NCBI GenBank assembly: GCA_016938235.1
Contig: JAFGVA010000121.1
Location: forward strand, 84,133-148,132
DNA: 64,000 bases
Origin: Bacteroidales bacterium
GTDB lineage: Bacteria; Bacteroidota; Bacteroidia; Bacteroidales; UBA10428
Direction of reading: 5' to 3'
In this document: piece by piece, positions 36,097-45,456 of the stretch
How the letters are laid out: every line of letters begins with the position of its first letter
Position numbering within the stretch: position 1 is the first letter of the stretch
Notes under the pieces: generated by a model
What the model saw: only the letters and a program-made list of their open reading frames with translations
Told to the model about the DNA's origin: nothing
Database searches by the model: none
Translations under genes and position numbers: made by a program

Positions 36097-36459
36097 ATGG
36101 AAAAATATCTGGTACTTGGGGCAAGTCCTAATCCTTTAAGGCATTCATACAAAGCTGTAAAAAGCCTGATAAGACATGGAAAAGCAGTTGTTCCTGTAGG
36201 ATTTCGAAAGGGCTCTATAGGCGGAGAAGAAATTCTTAAAGGCAAACCCGAGCTTGATAGAATTACAACTTTGCTTTTGTATCTGGGAGAGAAGCGCCAA
36301 AAAGAGTTTTACAAATATATTCTTGAAACAATTGTTCCTACAAAACTGGTTTTTAATCCGGGAACCGAGAATAGTGAACTCAAAGAACTTGCTGTAAAAC
36401 AAGGAATTAATGTTATTGATGGATGTGCACTTGTTATGATAAACAGTGGACAACTTTAA
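36097..36459 (+). CDS. CoA-binding protein (YccU-like)
   Basis: 120-residue Rossmann-fold protein of the CoA_binding_2 family. It shows the nucleotide-binding start YLVLGASPNPLRHSYKAVKSL, PVGFRKGSIGGEEI in the middle and a LVFNPGTENSEL loop. No catalytic domain is attached. It lies between ispF and a VTT-like membrane protein with gaps of 12 and 3 bases, so it is in one operon. Function of stand-alone members is unknown. Confidence 0.82.
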   Translation: MEKYLVLGASPNPLRHSYKAVKSLIRHGKAVVPVGFRKGSIGGEEILKGKPELDRITTLLLYLGEKRQKEFYKYILETIVPTKLVFNPGTENSELKELAVKQGINVIDGCALVMINSGQL

Positions 36460-36462
36460 CTT

Positions 36463-37032
36463 ATGAGCACCCGAAAGTTTATACTATCTAATATTCTTAA
36501 AGCGCTCCTTTGGTTAGCCGCTTTTCTTGGCGCTTATCTTCTGTTTCGCCGGTTTGTTAATATCGATTATTTCGACTGGTTAAAGCCGGTGTTTGATAAT
36601 GAGAGACTTATGTATATCCTCTTTCTCGTTTCCGAAATTATTATAGGTGTTGTACCACCCGAGATATTTTTTATCTGGGCCTTACGTTTCGAGGAGTTAG
36701 CCCATTTTTTATTTGTTATTGGCAGCCTTGCACTCATTTCGTATATGGCTGGCATCATTGGTTATTTCATAGGAAGGTACCTCAACCGAACTTTATACTT
36801 CAGGTATATTAAAATAAGATTTCTGCGAAAAATGGACAAAAGGCTTAAACAGTATGGCCTTTACTTAATAATTGTGGCTGCTTTAACACCTGTTCCTTTT
36901 AGCGGAGTTGCAATGCTCGTTGGTTCTACTCGTTACCCATTTGTTAAGTACTTTATGTTTTCCTTAACCAGGTTTCTTCGATTTGCAATTTATGCCTGGG
37001 TTTTTTGGGAAGCCCGATTGCATTTTGTTTAG
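36463..37032 (+). CDS. VTT/DedA-like integral membrane protein
   Basis: 189 residues with about five hydrophobic segments. The middle, VVPPEIFFIWALRFEELAHF followed by GSLALISYMAGIIGYFIGRYL, resembles the VTT (SNARE-associated/DedA) core with its two re-entrant loops; the PVPFSGVAMLVGSTR stretch fits the second. DedA proteins are lipid flippases or scramblases in other bacteria; that role here is inferred. Last gene of the ispF run, with a 13-base convergent gap to the next gene. Confidence 0.7.
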   Translation: MSTRKFILSNILKALLWLAAFLGAYLLFRRFVNIDYFDWLKPVFDNERLMYILFLVSEIIIGVVPPEIFFIWALRFEELAHFLFVIGSLALISYMAGIIGYFIGRYLNRTLYFRYIKIRFLRKMDKRLKQYGLYLIIVAALTPVPFSGVAMLVGSTRYPFVKYFMFSLTRFLRFAIYAWVFWEARLHFV

Positions 37033-37045
37033 TTTGTACCTGGTT

Positions 37046-37945
37046 TTAACTATGAAAGACCAATAAGGGTATATGCGTGTGATAAAACACTTTTTTTGCA
37101 GTACTTGATCTGAAAACTTTCTCCATTAAACTTCTCTTTCTATGTGTTAGCGAGATAATATTAATGTTATTATCCTGAATATATTTATCGAGCGTTTGTA
37201 ATAAATCGGGTTTGTTTTCCAGTATGTGGCATTCTACTGCTTCGAGCTGATAAGACTTTTGGAAATAATCTTTCAGCCCCTGCATCTTAACTATTTCCCA
37301 TTTATCAGTCCTTGTACCGATATGTACACAATGGATTTCCATGTTAAAGTAATTCGTAAATCGCAGGAGTTTCTTTATTGAAACAAAATCGGACTCATCA
37401 AAATCGGTGAGATAAACTATTTTCTTAAGCCTTGATTCTCCAATAAACTCGTAGTCTTCGGGAATAGCAAGAACAGGAATTTTCAGTTTCCGGATACATA
37501 CTTCAGTAATGCTACCCAATATGGAAGATGTTTTTTTATCGGCACCACGGGTTCCCATAACAACCATTTCGGGCTTTATTTCATCGGCAAGCGATATAAT
37601 TTCATCTTTTGCCAATCCGGCCTTAATTTCATGTTTTATTCTGTTTTCCTGCAATGTTTCAAACTCGGGGAACAATCTGAGTTTATCCGAAAACTCCTTC
37701 ATATCGGAACTTTCGCTCTCAAGTAATTTTTCTGTAACATCTGTTCTCAGTTGCTGTTGTGTTTGAATACCACCGGTTAATTCAATCAAATCAAATGCCG
37801 GAGAATAAAATGAATGTAAAAGACAAATATCGTTTCCTGATTTGTTTGCAATTTTAGCGGCAAACCTACATGCAAGAACACTGTATTCCGAATAATCTAC
37901 CGGAACCAGAATTATTTTATTACTAACATTATCAGCAGTTTCCAT
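37046..37945 (-). CDS. Tandem universal stress protein
   Basis: 299 residues with two Usp domains, about 10-150 and 155-299. The first keeps the ATP-binding G-x2-G-x9-G(S/T) pattern (MGTRGADKKTSSILGS). The second lacks the full pattern, so it may bind nucleotide differently or serve for dimerisation. Cytoplasmic. No operon partner. Confidence 0.85.
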   Translation of the reverse strand: METADNVSNKIILVPVDYSEYSVLACRFAAKIANKSGNDICLLHSFYSPAFDLIELTGGIQTQQQLRTDVTEKLLESESSDMKEFSDKLRLFPEFETLQENRIKHEIKAGLAKDEIISLADEIKPEMVVMGTRGADKKTSSILGSITEVCIRKLKIPVLAIPEDYEFIGESRLKKIVYLTDFDESDFVSIKKLLRFTNYFNMEIHCVHIGTRTDKWEIVKMQGLKDYFQKSYQLEAVECHILENKPDLLQTLDKYIQDNNINIISLTHRKRSLMEKVFRSSTAKKVFYHTHIPLLVFHS

Positions 37946-38000
37946 ATCAACCTCCCTGTTTTGGAACCTGCATATAATTTACGAAAAAAAGAAATAAATA

Positions 38001-38429
38001 TCAATACTGGAAGGTATAAACTGCATTTACTTCGTCTTCTTCGCCGCTTCCGTCATCAACGTAGTATGTCCAGTTTATTTGTTGTGCATTTTCAGAAATG
38101 GTTCCGCTACCTCTTATTTTAAATCCACCCAGTAAGGTTTGGGTGGCAAGGCTAATGTTTGTGCCGGTTACTCTTCCGACAGCCTCGACTCCTGAACCTA
38201 AATCGTAGAAATTAGATATTAAAACCTGGGTTGAATCGCTTGCTGACGGACTAATATATACAGTGTAGAAATCCTGGGTAGATTTAAACAACGAAGAAGA
38301 TTCTTCGCATTTCCAGGTCCCTTCAATTTTTTCAATAATTGATTTTGAGTTTGTATCCAGTAAATCTTCACAACTTATATTAAAAATAAAGGTGAACAGC
38401 AATATAAAATTAAAATATTTGGTTTTCAT
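38001..38429 (-). CDS. Small hypothetical lipoprotein
   Basis: 142 residues with a lipoprotein signal peptide ending FIFNISC, lipid Cys20. The mature part starts EDLLDTNSKSIIEKIEGTWKCEES and consists of short beta strands, compatible with a lipocalin-like fold. The ACEEDEVN-like acidic end is short. I do not recognise a family. It is monocistronic, between the Usp gene and the divergent lemA. Confidence 0.6.
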   Translation of the reverse strand: MKTKYFNFILLFTFIFNISCEDLLDTNSKSIIEKIEGTWKCEESSSLFKSTQDFYTVYISPSASDSTQVLISNFYDLGSGVEAVGRVTGTNISLATQTLLGGFKIRGSGTISENAQQINWTYYVDDGSGEEDEVNAVYTFQY

Positions 38430-38525
38430 GGGTTTTAATCTTTATAGTTTTTGTATTATTTAATCTTCTTGAATAAAACATTACCAAAACTATGCCAAAA
38501 GTAATGAGACTTTTAATGAATTGTA

Positions 38526-38533
38526 TAATTTTG
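38526..38533 (+). promoter_or_regulatory. Candidate -7 box for the lemA operon
   Basis: TAATTTTG matches TAnnTTTG and gives a leader of about 20 nt before lemA. No TTG at the ideal -33 distance. Confidence 0.45.
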
Positions 38534-38559
38534 ACAATACATTTTAATAACTCAAAACT

Positions 38560-39135
38560 ATGAAGTACAAAAATTGGATTATAGGTATAGCTGTAATAAT
38601 TTTAATCGGTGGAATTTATATATCGAAATATAATAAGATTAAAAGACTGGAGCAGAATGTTAAGGCTCAATGGTCAAAGGTTGAATCGGCTTACCAAAGG
38701 AGACTCGACTTAATTCCGAACCTGGTAAATACAGTAAAAGGCTATGCCGAGTTTGAAAAAGAAACACTAACACAGGTTATCGAAGCAAGAGCAAAAGCAA
38801 CATCGGTTACTGTAGATCCTGCAAATTTAAACCAGGCTTCTATTCAACAGTTTCAACAAACCCAGGGAGCATTGTCTTCGGCTTTGGGCAGGTTAATGGT
38901 TGTGGTTGAGAAGTATCCCGATTTGAAAGCAAACCAAAATTTCCTTGAATTACAAGCCCAGCTCGAAGGTACAGAAAACCGAATCAAGGTTGAAAGAGAC
39001 AGATATACCGATCAGGTAAGCTCCTACAATAAGTATGTAGTTACTTTCTTTAATCAAATGTTGTTCCACAAAGAAGAAATGGGATATTTTACAGCCGATG
39101 AAGCAGCATCGCAAGCTCCAACCGTTGAATTCTAG
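38560..39135 (+). CDS. LemA family protein
   Basis: 191 residues. One N-terminal membrane segment (about 6-22) is followed by the conserved VKAQWSKVESAYQRRLDLIPNL helix and a four-helix bundle with FLELQAQLEGTENRIKVERDRY. LemA proteins are anchored with the bulk outside or inside depending on species; role not settled. It is followed by two TPM-domain genes, an association seen in many Bacteroidota. First gene of a four-gene unit. Confidence 0.92.
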   Translation: MKYKNWIIGIAVIILIGGIYISKYNKIKRLEQNVKAQWSKVESAYQRRLDLIPNLVNTVKGYAEFEKETLTQVIEARAKATSVTVDPANLNQASIQQFQQTQGALSSALGRLMVVVEKYPDLKANQNFLELQAQLEGTENRIKVERDRYTDQVSSYNKYVVTFFNQMLFHKEEMGYFTADEAASQAPTVEF

Positions 39136-39140
39136 AATTT

Positions 39141-39581
39141 ATGAAAGCAGATAAGTTTTTTACCGACAAACAAAAAAAGACAATAGTTGAAGCGATAGCT
39201 GAGGCTGAGAATAATACCTCGGGCGAAATACGTGTGCACATAGAAAACACTTGTTCCGAGGATGTTCTGGACAGAGCAGCCTTCTTGTTTGAAAAACTGG
39301 AGATGCACAAAACGGAAAAACGCAACGGGGTTCTTTTTTACCTGGCGGTGAATGATCGCAAATTTGCAATTCTGGGAGATGCAGGTATTAACGCTGTGAC
39401 TTCAGCCGATTTCTGGGATAAAATAAAAGAAGAGCTTATTTTGCATTTTAAAGAATCAAACTTTACTGAAGGATTATCAAAAGGGATCAGAATGTCGGGA
39501 GAGGCTTTAAAACAGCATTTTCCATATAAAACAGACGACAAAAACGAATTAACTGATGAAATTTCATTTGGAAAAAACTAG
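39141..39581 (+). CDS. TPM-domain protein (short form)
   Basis: 146 residues with a TPM (TLP18.3/Psb32/MOLO-1) domain over about residues 8-130. Typical segments are IAEAENNTSGEIRVHIE, NGVLFYLAVNDRKFAILGDAGI and DKIKEELILHFKESNFTEGLSKGI. No signal peptide, so it is probably cytoplasmic or associated with LemA. It starts 5 bases after lemA and is followed after 3 bases by a longer TPM gene. Confidence 0.85.
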   Translation: MKADKFFTDKQKKTIVEAIAEAENNTSGEIRVHIENTCSEDVLDRAAFLFEKLEMHKTEKRNGVLFYLAVNDRKFAILGDAGINAVTSADFWDKIKEELILHFKESNFTEGLSKGIRMSGEALKQHFPYKTDDKNELTDEISFGKN

Positions 39582-39584
39582 AAG

Positions 39585-40367
39585 ATGAAAAAACTTATTT
39601 CGGGCATTATAATATTATTACTGTTTCAGGCGATTGTTTTTAGTAGGACTGAAAGACTTTTTAATGATTCTGTTAATTTATTTTCGCAAGGTGACAATGT
39701 TTATTTTGAGAATATCTTGGAGGATTTTTCTAACAAAACTACATCTCAAATAGCTGTATTTATAGTTTCTAGTTTTTATGGTAATGATAAAGCTATGTAT
39801 GGTCACGAAATTTTAAACAAATATGGGATTGGTGATGAGGAATTAGATAATGGAATAGTTATTTTATTAAAACCAAAGACCCAATATCAAAATGGTGATG
39901 TTTATATTGCTGTAGGGTATGGTTTAGAACCATTAGTTCCTGATGCAGTTGCGAAGCGAATTGTTGAAAATGAAATGATCCCAAGTTTCAAAAAGAATGA
40001 TTATAAAACGGGTATTTATAATGCTATAAATGTATTAAAGAGTCTAAGTTTAAAAGAATATCCAGCTAAAGAATATGTAAATAAGACTAAAAGGGAGGAG
40101 AGGATAGGATCATCCATTTTCAGTCTTGTAGTTTTAATTTTTATCATATTGACCTTCTTTGGCAGGGTTGCGGGGGTACGTCGATCATCAATAGGCAGGA
40201 GCAATTTACCGCTGTGGCTTCTTATTTCCATGTTAGGATCTGGCAGAGGCAGTCATTCCGGTAGCTTTGGAAACTTTTCATCGGGGAGAGGTTCTTTTGG
40301 TGGAGGCGGTTTTGGAGGCTTTGGCGGTGGTATGTCTGGAGGCGGAGGAGCTGGAGGAAGCTGGTAA
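39585..40367 (+). CDS. TPM-domain membrane protein with Gly-rich tail
   Basis: 260 residues: signal peptide (about 1-20), a TPM domain (about 25-165), a membrane helix (about 178-195), then a Gly/Ser-rich tail ending GGGGAGGSW. This is the YgcG-type form. The tail composition (poly-Gly with Phe and Ser) is normal for the family and seen as a low-complexity run. The pairing of a soluble TPM and a membrane TPM after LemA suggests a complex, but the activity is unknown. Confidence 0.88.
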   Translation: MKKLISGIIILLLFQAIVFSRTERLFNDSVNLFSQGDNVYFENILEDFSNKTTSQIAVFIVSSFYGNDKAMYGHEILNKYGIGDEELDNGIVILLKPKTQYQNGDVYIAVGYGLEPLVPDAVAKRIVENEMIPSFKKNDYKTGIYNAINVLKSLSLKEYPAKEYVNKTKREERIGSSIFSLVVLIFIILTFFGRVAGVRRSSIGRSNLPLWLLISMLGSGRGSHSGSFGNFSSGRGSFGGGGFGGFGGGMSGGGGAGGSW

Positions 40368-40376
40368 ACGGGTATT

Positions 40377-41585
40377 ATGAAAAGCTTGCTCTCACTCATA
40401 TCTGTTCTATTGTGCTTTGCTGCTATACAAATTAAAGCACAAGATGGGGATACCATAAATTACGACAAATCTTTAATTGCTGCAGATACAGCTATTACTG
40501 ATACAACAATTCAGAAATCTTCCAGCTTAAAAATTGTTTTTGCCGGCGATATTATGGGACACGACGCTCAAATTGAGGGCGCTTGGGTCGATTCGATTAA
40601 AAAATTCAACTACGAACCCACCTTCAGCCATATTGCCGATTATATTTCTGCTGCTGATATTGCTGTTGGCAATCTTGAAGTTACCCTTGCGGGACCTCCC
40701 TATAAAGGTTATCCCCAGTTTTCAAGTCCCGATGAACTGGCAATTGCTGCAAAAAATGCTGGCTTCGATATAATGGTAATGGCTAATAACCATGCTTTGG
40801 ACAGGGGAACCCCGGGTTTTAAAAGAACGCTGAATGTGCTTGACAGTTTGGAAATTCTGCATACCGGAACTTTTCTTAATGATTCAATACGCAACCTGTT
40901 TTACCCGCTTATTGTGGAACAAAACAACATCAGACTGGCCATTCTGAATTACACCTATGGAACAAATGGGCTGAAAATACCTTCTCCATATATTATAAAC
41001 CGAATCGATACGGCATTAATAAGAAAAGACTTACAGAAAGCCATGCTGGCTCATCCTGATATAACAATAGTTACAATTCACTGGGGAATTGAATACGAAC
41101 GCAACGAAAATAAAACACAACAGGTATTGGCTCATTTCATTCTTAATAACGGTGCCGATGCTATTATCGGGTCTCACCCGCATGTAATTCAGCCTATAAA
41201 GAATGTTATTTACAACACGAATGATTCCGGTAATACCAGGCCGGTTTTTTATTCATTAGGTAATTTTGTTTCAAATCAAAGGGCACAGTTTAAAGATGGC
41301 GGTATTGTTGCAGAACTTGTACTGTCGAAGAATGACTCAACCACCCGGATTGATTCTGTTGCATATCTTCCTTATTGGGTTTATCGCGAAGATGAGAATG
41401 AGAAATCTACCTTTTATGTTTTACCTGTTCAGAAGTATGAGAATGATACCAGTCTGTTTGATTTTGACGATAATAACAAATGGAGGTTTAACAGGTTTGT
41501 AAACGATACCAGAACCCATTTGTCAGGTTTTTCTGAATCCAATTTTTACACCATTAAGAAATCTGAAGGAATTAAAAATGAATAA
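40377..41585 (+). CDS. CapA family protein (PGA_cap metallophosphatase-like)
   Basis: 402 residues with a signal peptide (about 1-22) and a PgsA/CapA-type metallophosphatase-like fold. Metal-site segments are visible as KIVFAGDIMGHD, VGNLEVTLAG, VMANNHALDRG, VTIHWGIEYE and IIGSHPHVIQ. These proteins are linked to poly-gamma-glutamate export in Firmicutes, but no pgsB or pgsC homologue is nearby, so the substrate here is open. Last gene of the lemA unit, with 9 bases after the Gly-rich TPM gene. Confidence 0.88.
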   Translation: MKSLLSLISVLLCFAAIQIKAQDGDTINYDKSLIAADTAITDTTIQKSSSLKIVFAGDIMGHDAQIEGAWVDSIKKFNYEPTFSHIADYISAADIAVGNLEVTLAGPPYKGYPQFSSPDELAIAAKNAGFDIMVMANNHALDRGTPGFKRTLNVLDSLEILHTGTFLNDSIRNLFYPLIVEQNNIRLAILNYTYGTNGLKIPSPYIINRIDTALIRKDLQKAMLAHPDITIVTIHWGIEYERNENKTQQVLAHFILNNGADAIIGSHPHVIQPIKNVIYNTNDSGNTRPVFYSLGNFVSNQRAQFKDGGIVAELVLSKNDSTTRIDSVAYLPYWVYREDENEKSTFYVLPVQKYENDTSLFDFDDNNKWRFNRFVNDTRTHLSGFSESNFYTIKKSEGIKNE

Positions 41586-41612
41586 AAAAAGCTGCCCGGT
41601 CTGAGCAGCTTT
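41581..41612 (-). terminator. Intrinsic terminator at the end of the minus-strand M23 operon
   Basis: AAAGCTGC at 41588-41595 pairs with GCAGCTTT at 41605-41612 around a 9-base loop. On the minus strand a TTTTTTTATT run follows, so it closes the minus-strand zinc-ribbon gene. It could also act on the plus strand after capA, though the T-run there is weaker. Confidence 0.85.
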
Positions 41613-41637
41613 GATATTATCTTAAATCAGAAACGAT

Positions 41638-42420
41638 TTAATTTTCTTCTTTTGGTTTGTCCTGTAATATTTCATCGTCAACAAGGATACGACCGCAATA
41701 TTCGCAAACAATAATTTTCTTACGTGATTTGATATCCAATTGTCTCTGAGGAGGAATATTATTAAAACAGCCCCCGCAAGCATCACGTTCAACGGTTACA
41801 ACTGCTAAACCATTTCTGGCATTTTTTCTTATTTTTTTGAAAGCAGTAACAAGTCTTTCTTCAATTTTCTTTTCAACCTCTATCGATTGATTTGTAAGAT
41901 CTTCCTCTTCTTTCTTGGTGTCGCCTACTATGTCTTCTAATTCTTTACGTTTTGCTTCAAGATCAGCAGAACGCTCATCGAATTTCAGTTGTGACTCATC
42001 AATAATCAGCTTTTTTTCGCTTATCTGAACAGCGAATTCCCTGATTCTTTTCTCACAAAGTTCAATCTCCAGGGTTTGATATTCAACTTCTTTTGAAAGT
42101 GATTCAAACTCACGGTTATTTCTTACGTTGTTTTGTTGTTCTTCGTATTTCTTTATGAGAGATTTTGCGTCACTGATCTCATTCTTTTTTGCTGAGATGT
42201 TTGTTTCCAGACTTTTTACTTCTTGCTTATACTTATCGATACGAGTCTGAAGGCCTTCAATTTCATCTTCCAAATCCTGAACTTCGAGTGGTAACTCTCC
42301 ACGTAATGTTCTGATTTTATCAACCTCAGATTTAATCTTTTGTAACTTGTAAAGAGCCTTAAGCTTATCTTCAACTGAAAGTTCGGCAATTTCCTGTGCC
42401 TTGTTTTTAGTTTCAGCCAT
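41638..42420 (-). CDS. Coiled-coil protein with C4 zinc ribbon
   Basis: 260 residues. The first ~195 form a long charged coiled coil, and the C-terminus is a C4 zinc ribbon (zf-RING_7 type) with CGGCFNNIPP and CEYCGRILVDD. This family is usually found beside the Nif3-like gene, as here with one base between. It is soluble. A role in nucleic-acid or translation-related binding has been suggested for relatives, but is unproven. Confidence 0.85.
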   Translation of the reverse strand: MAETKNKAQEIAELSVEDKLKALYKLQKIKSEVDKIRTLRGELPLEVQDLEDEIEGLQTRIDKYKQEVKSLETNISAKKNEISDAKSLIKKYEEQQNNVRNNREFESLSKEVEYQTLEIELCEKRIREFAVQISEKKLIIDESQLKFDERSADLEAKRKELEDIVGDTKKEEEDLTNQSIEVEKKIEERLVTAFKKIRKNARNGLAVVTVERDACGGCFNNIPPQRQLDIKSRKKIIVCEYCGRILVDDEILQDKPKEEN

Positions 42421-42421
42421 A

Positions 42422-43519
42422 TTATTTAAAATATTTTACCGGATTAGAATTTACTTCTGATAAATGAACCGCAAATTTAGGTAAATTTTTTGTAAGTAAT
42501 TCATAAAAAATGTCTTTCGTGAATTGCTCACTCTCAAAGTGACCTATATCTATGATAATCAGTTTATTGTCGGCATCAAAAAACTGATGATATTTAATAT
42601 CGCCTGTAATAAATGCATGTGCATTTTGCATTTTAGCCTGGTTTATGAGGAAACTTCCGCTTCCTCCGCACAAAGCAATCTTCTTTATTGGCTTTTTTCT
42701 GTTGCCGGCATATCTTATTCCCTCAGCTTTAAATTTTTCTTTTAAAAGTTTGAGTAATTCCTCTGTTTCCAACACATTGGGCAGTTCACCAATCAGACCT
42801 GCACCAGCAGTTTTCAATTCGTTAGTTATGGCGTACAAATCGTAAGCAACTTCTTCGTATGGATGCGATTTTAAGAGAGCGTTTATAACTCTTGATTTTA
42901 TAATAGCCGGCAGCACTGTTTCAATTCTTATTTCTTTCTCGAAATGCAACCTGCCTTTTTCCCCAACAAACGGATTTGTTACTTCATTACCTTTAAAAGT
43001 TCCGGTACCTTCAATATTGTAACTACAGCTTTCATAATTACCAATGTTTCCGGCGCCAGCATCAAATATTGCCTGGCGTACCTGTTCTGCATGCGTTTCA
43101 GGAACAAAAGTAACCAGTTTTAAAAGTTTGTTTTTCAGAGGAGAAAGAACTTTACAGTTTTCAAGTCCGATTTTCCCGGCTATTTTATTATTGACACCAT
43201 TAATTACACTGTCAAAATTTGTATGCCCTGCATAAAGGAGGATATCGTTTTTTATTGCCTTAATTACAATTTCTTCAACCGTATTCTTTCCGTTCAGTTT
43301 ATTAATTCCCTGAAAGATTACCGGGTGGTGCGAAACAATCATATTCAGCTTCTTTGAAATAGCTTCATCCAGTACCTCCATTGTTACGTCGATAGTGCAT
43401 AAAACGCCGCTTACGTCTGCATCAGGACTGCCAATAACCAATCCTGAATTATCATAATCTTCCTGGAATGCAGTTGGTGCAAAAGATTCCAATATCTGAA
43501 TAATTTCAAACGCTTTCAT
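42422..43519 (-). CDS. Nif3-like dinuclear metal-centre protein
   Basis: 365 residues, the long form with a central inserted domain (about 125-230) of the PII/CutA-like type. Metal ligands are visible in IVSHHPVIFQG, YAGHTNFDSV and IIDIGHFESEQ. Annotated in other genomes as GTP cyclohydrolase I type 2 homologue, without proof of that activity. It lies between the MerR gene and the zinc-ribbon gene in one transcript direction. Confidence 0.92.
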   Translation of the reverse strand: MKAFEIIQILESFAPTAFQEDYDNSGLVIGSPDADVSGVLCTIDVTMEVLDEAISKKLNMIVSHHPVIFQGINKLNGKNTVEEIVIKAIKNDILLYAGHTNFDSVINGVNNKIAGKIGLENCKVLSPLKNKLLKLVTFVPETHAEQVRQAIFDAGAGNIGNYESCSYNIEGTGTFKGNEVTNPFVGEKGRLHFEKEIRIETVLPAIIKSRVINALLKSHPYEEVAYDLYAITNELKTAGAGLIGELPNVLETEELLKLLKEKFKAEGIRYAGNRKKPIKKIALCGGSGSFLINQAKMQNAHAFITGDIKYHQFFDADNKLIIIDIGHFESEQFTKDIFYELLTKNLPKFAVHLSEVNSNPVKYFK

Positions 43520-43573
43520 ATTATCAAAAATTAATGCAATTGTATTTAAAAAAATACTTATTGATGACAGAAA

Positions 43574-43909
43574 CTAGAGGTTGTCCTTAATTTCAAGGAG
43601 AAGTTGTTTTATTGTGTTAAGCGATTTTATAACCTGGAAGTTGTTGGTTGTATCTTCTTTATTTTCTTTTAATTTTTTCTTTGCCCCGCTTAAGGTCATT
43701 CCTTTATCCTTTACAAGATGGAAAATCAGGTGGAAATTATCAATATCCTGTTTGGTAAAGAACCGGTTTCCCTTCTTGTTTTTCTTGGGTTGGATAATAT
43801 CAAATTCTTTTTCCCAGAAACGTATCAGCGATGTGTTAACATCAAACATTTTAGCTACTTCGCCAATTGAGTAATATAATTTCTCAATTTTTTTCTCGGT
43901 ATAAGGCAT
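43574..43909 (-). CDS. MerR family transcriptional regulator
   Basis: 111 residues. The N-terminal winged helix-turn-helix shows YYSIGEVAKMFDVNTSLIRFWEKEF and the wing GNRFFTKQDIDNF. A short coiled-coil end follows, with no effector-binding domain, so this is a minimal MerR. The pairing with M23 peptidases near alaS is common in Bacteroidota. Ligand and targets are unknown. Confidence 0.9.
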   Translation of the reverse strand: MPYTEKKIEKLYYSIGEVAKMFDVNTSLIRFWEKEFDIIQPKKNKKGNRFFTKQDIDNFHLIFHLVKDKGMTLSGAKKKLKENKEDTTNNFQVIKSLNTIKQLLLEIKDNL

Positions 43910-43972
43910 TCCTATAACTAATTGTACAAATCGAATTTAATAAATAAATATAAATAAACCAAGTATTTAGGT

Positions 43973-45448
43973 TTATTCACCTAAACAATAAAAGTAACCG
44001 TCGCGCGATGCAACATAAATTTTTTTATTATGCACAATAGGGGTCGATTCGAAAGTTGTATTAAATCTGTCAATTTTTGTAAAGGAAAGATTCTGATCAA
44101 ACTTAAAAAGATATAAACCTCTGTATCCTGCTGCAACAATCTTGTTTCCAACGATTAAAGGAGTTGAGATTGAAGCACCTGTTTTGTATTTATAAACCAA
44201 CCTGGGCCGGGGGTATTTATGTTTGAGGTTTGGACCCCAAACAACAACTGTGTCAAGTTTATTGTGTTCAACAACATACATATAACCATCAATGGCAGTA
44301 AATACGGCCAGATGCGGTGTACTGTCAGTGCGATACTTATCATTTACTGAAGCTGAACCAATAACTCCGCCTTCCCAACTTGCATATCTTGCACTATCAG
44401 TCGGGAAATACCATACAACGGCATCTTTAGGAGCTTTTTTAGGATTAAGTTTCATAATGCCACCATTGCCTTTAATATATTGTTTTTCAACTGAAACTAA
44501 AAGGCAGGAGTCACTGGTAACAACCGCAGAACCATCAATATCAGAACCAATATAAAAATCCCAGGTAATTGTGTCTTTTCTAAGATCGTAACCAAACACA
44601 TGCCCTGAACCGGAGGCTGTATATATTACACTATCAAGAATGCACGGTGAAGACTCCGAAACAACATTTTTCTTGTGTTTTCGAACATCTTCCATGGTGT
44701 AGAAGCAGGTTTCCTTGTAAATGGCCGGCTGAAACATATTATCTTTCATCTTTGCATCAGTACAATCGGGACTGAATTTTGTAAAGAGTGAATTTTCGAA
44801 AGCAAGGTAGGCTGTGTCATTATAAATCAGAGCACTGCCATCAACGTCACGGCTATAACTGCTGGTATATTTTATGTTAAGGCGCCATAATTCTTTTCCT
44901 GTAAAATAAGAAACAGCTCTGTAGCTTGGTATAAATTTTTCATCCAGGTAAGTTCCATAGCCAAGTCTGCTTCCCTGCAAAATAACCAGCTTATTTGCGG
45001 GATCATTCGTGTCGGGATTTTCCCATATTGTTCCTGTGCCTTTTACAACATCATCGAATTTGTATTGCCAGACTATCTTTCCGGTTTCAGCATTTATTTT
45101 TTTCAGGTGATGATCATAGGCCCCCTGTATGATAAACAGATTTGTATCTTCTCTTACAAGCAGGGGTTGTCCGGTCCAGCCTGCACCAGCCCATTCTTTT
45201 TCGCCTAGTTTACGCGATATGGTGGTTTTTCCTTTCCCAAGATAGAGTTTCCAATGTAATTCCAGAGAATCGGGAGCGCTATTTCCGTAATAATTACGTT
45301 CGAAATTTCCCAAAAAGGTTGGTATTATAATTTCGTAATCTGGTAGAAAAAAAGGCCTAGAAGTATCCGAGGCCTTGTTATTATCTTGGGAAAATATTGC
45401 CTGAATCTGAATAATCAGCAATAAAAACCCTGAAAAGTATTTAAGCAT
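43973..45448 (-). CDS. Exported PQQ-like beta-propeller protein
   Basis: 491 residues with a signal peptide ending QAIFSQ. Repeated beta-propeller blades of the PQQ/BamB-like type run through about residues 60-490; examples are NAETGKIVWQYKFDD, YFTGKELWRLNIKY and SGHVFGYDLRKDTITWDF. No quinoprotein catalytic residues are recognised. It follows two M23 endopeptidases with an 8-base gap, so it may be a scaffold in cell-wall or outer-membrane assembly. Function not known. Confidence 0.85.
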   Translation of the reverse strand: MLKYFSGFLLLIIQIQAIFSQDNNKASDTSRPFFLPDYEIIIPTFLGNFERNYYGNSAPDSLELHWKLYLGKGKTTISRKLGEKEWAGAGWTGQPLLVREDTNLFIIQGAYDHHLKKINAETGKIVWQYKFDDVVKGTGTIWENPDTNDPANKLVILQGSRLGYGTYLDEKFIPSYRAVSYFTGKELWRLNIKYTSSYSRDVDGSALIYNDTAYLAFENSLFTKFSPDCTDAKMKDNMFQPAIYKETCFYTMEDVRKHKKNVVSESSPCILDSVIYTASGSGHVFGYDLRKDTITWDFYIGSDIDGSAVVTSDSCLLVSVEKQYIKGNGGIMKLNPKKAPKDAVVWYFPTDSARYASWEGGVIGSASVNDKYRTDSTPHLAVFTAIDGYMYVVEHNKLDTVVVWGPNLKHKYPRPRLVYKYKTGASISTPLIVGNKIVAAGYRGLYLFKFDQNLSFTKIDRFNTTFESTPIVHNKKIYVASRDGYFYCLGE

Positions 45449-45456
45449 ATTAGTTC

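Noticed and set aside
40240-40367. Gly-rich tail as a repeat expansion or contaminant
   Set aside because: Gly-rich tails are normal in membrane TPM proteins of this type.
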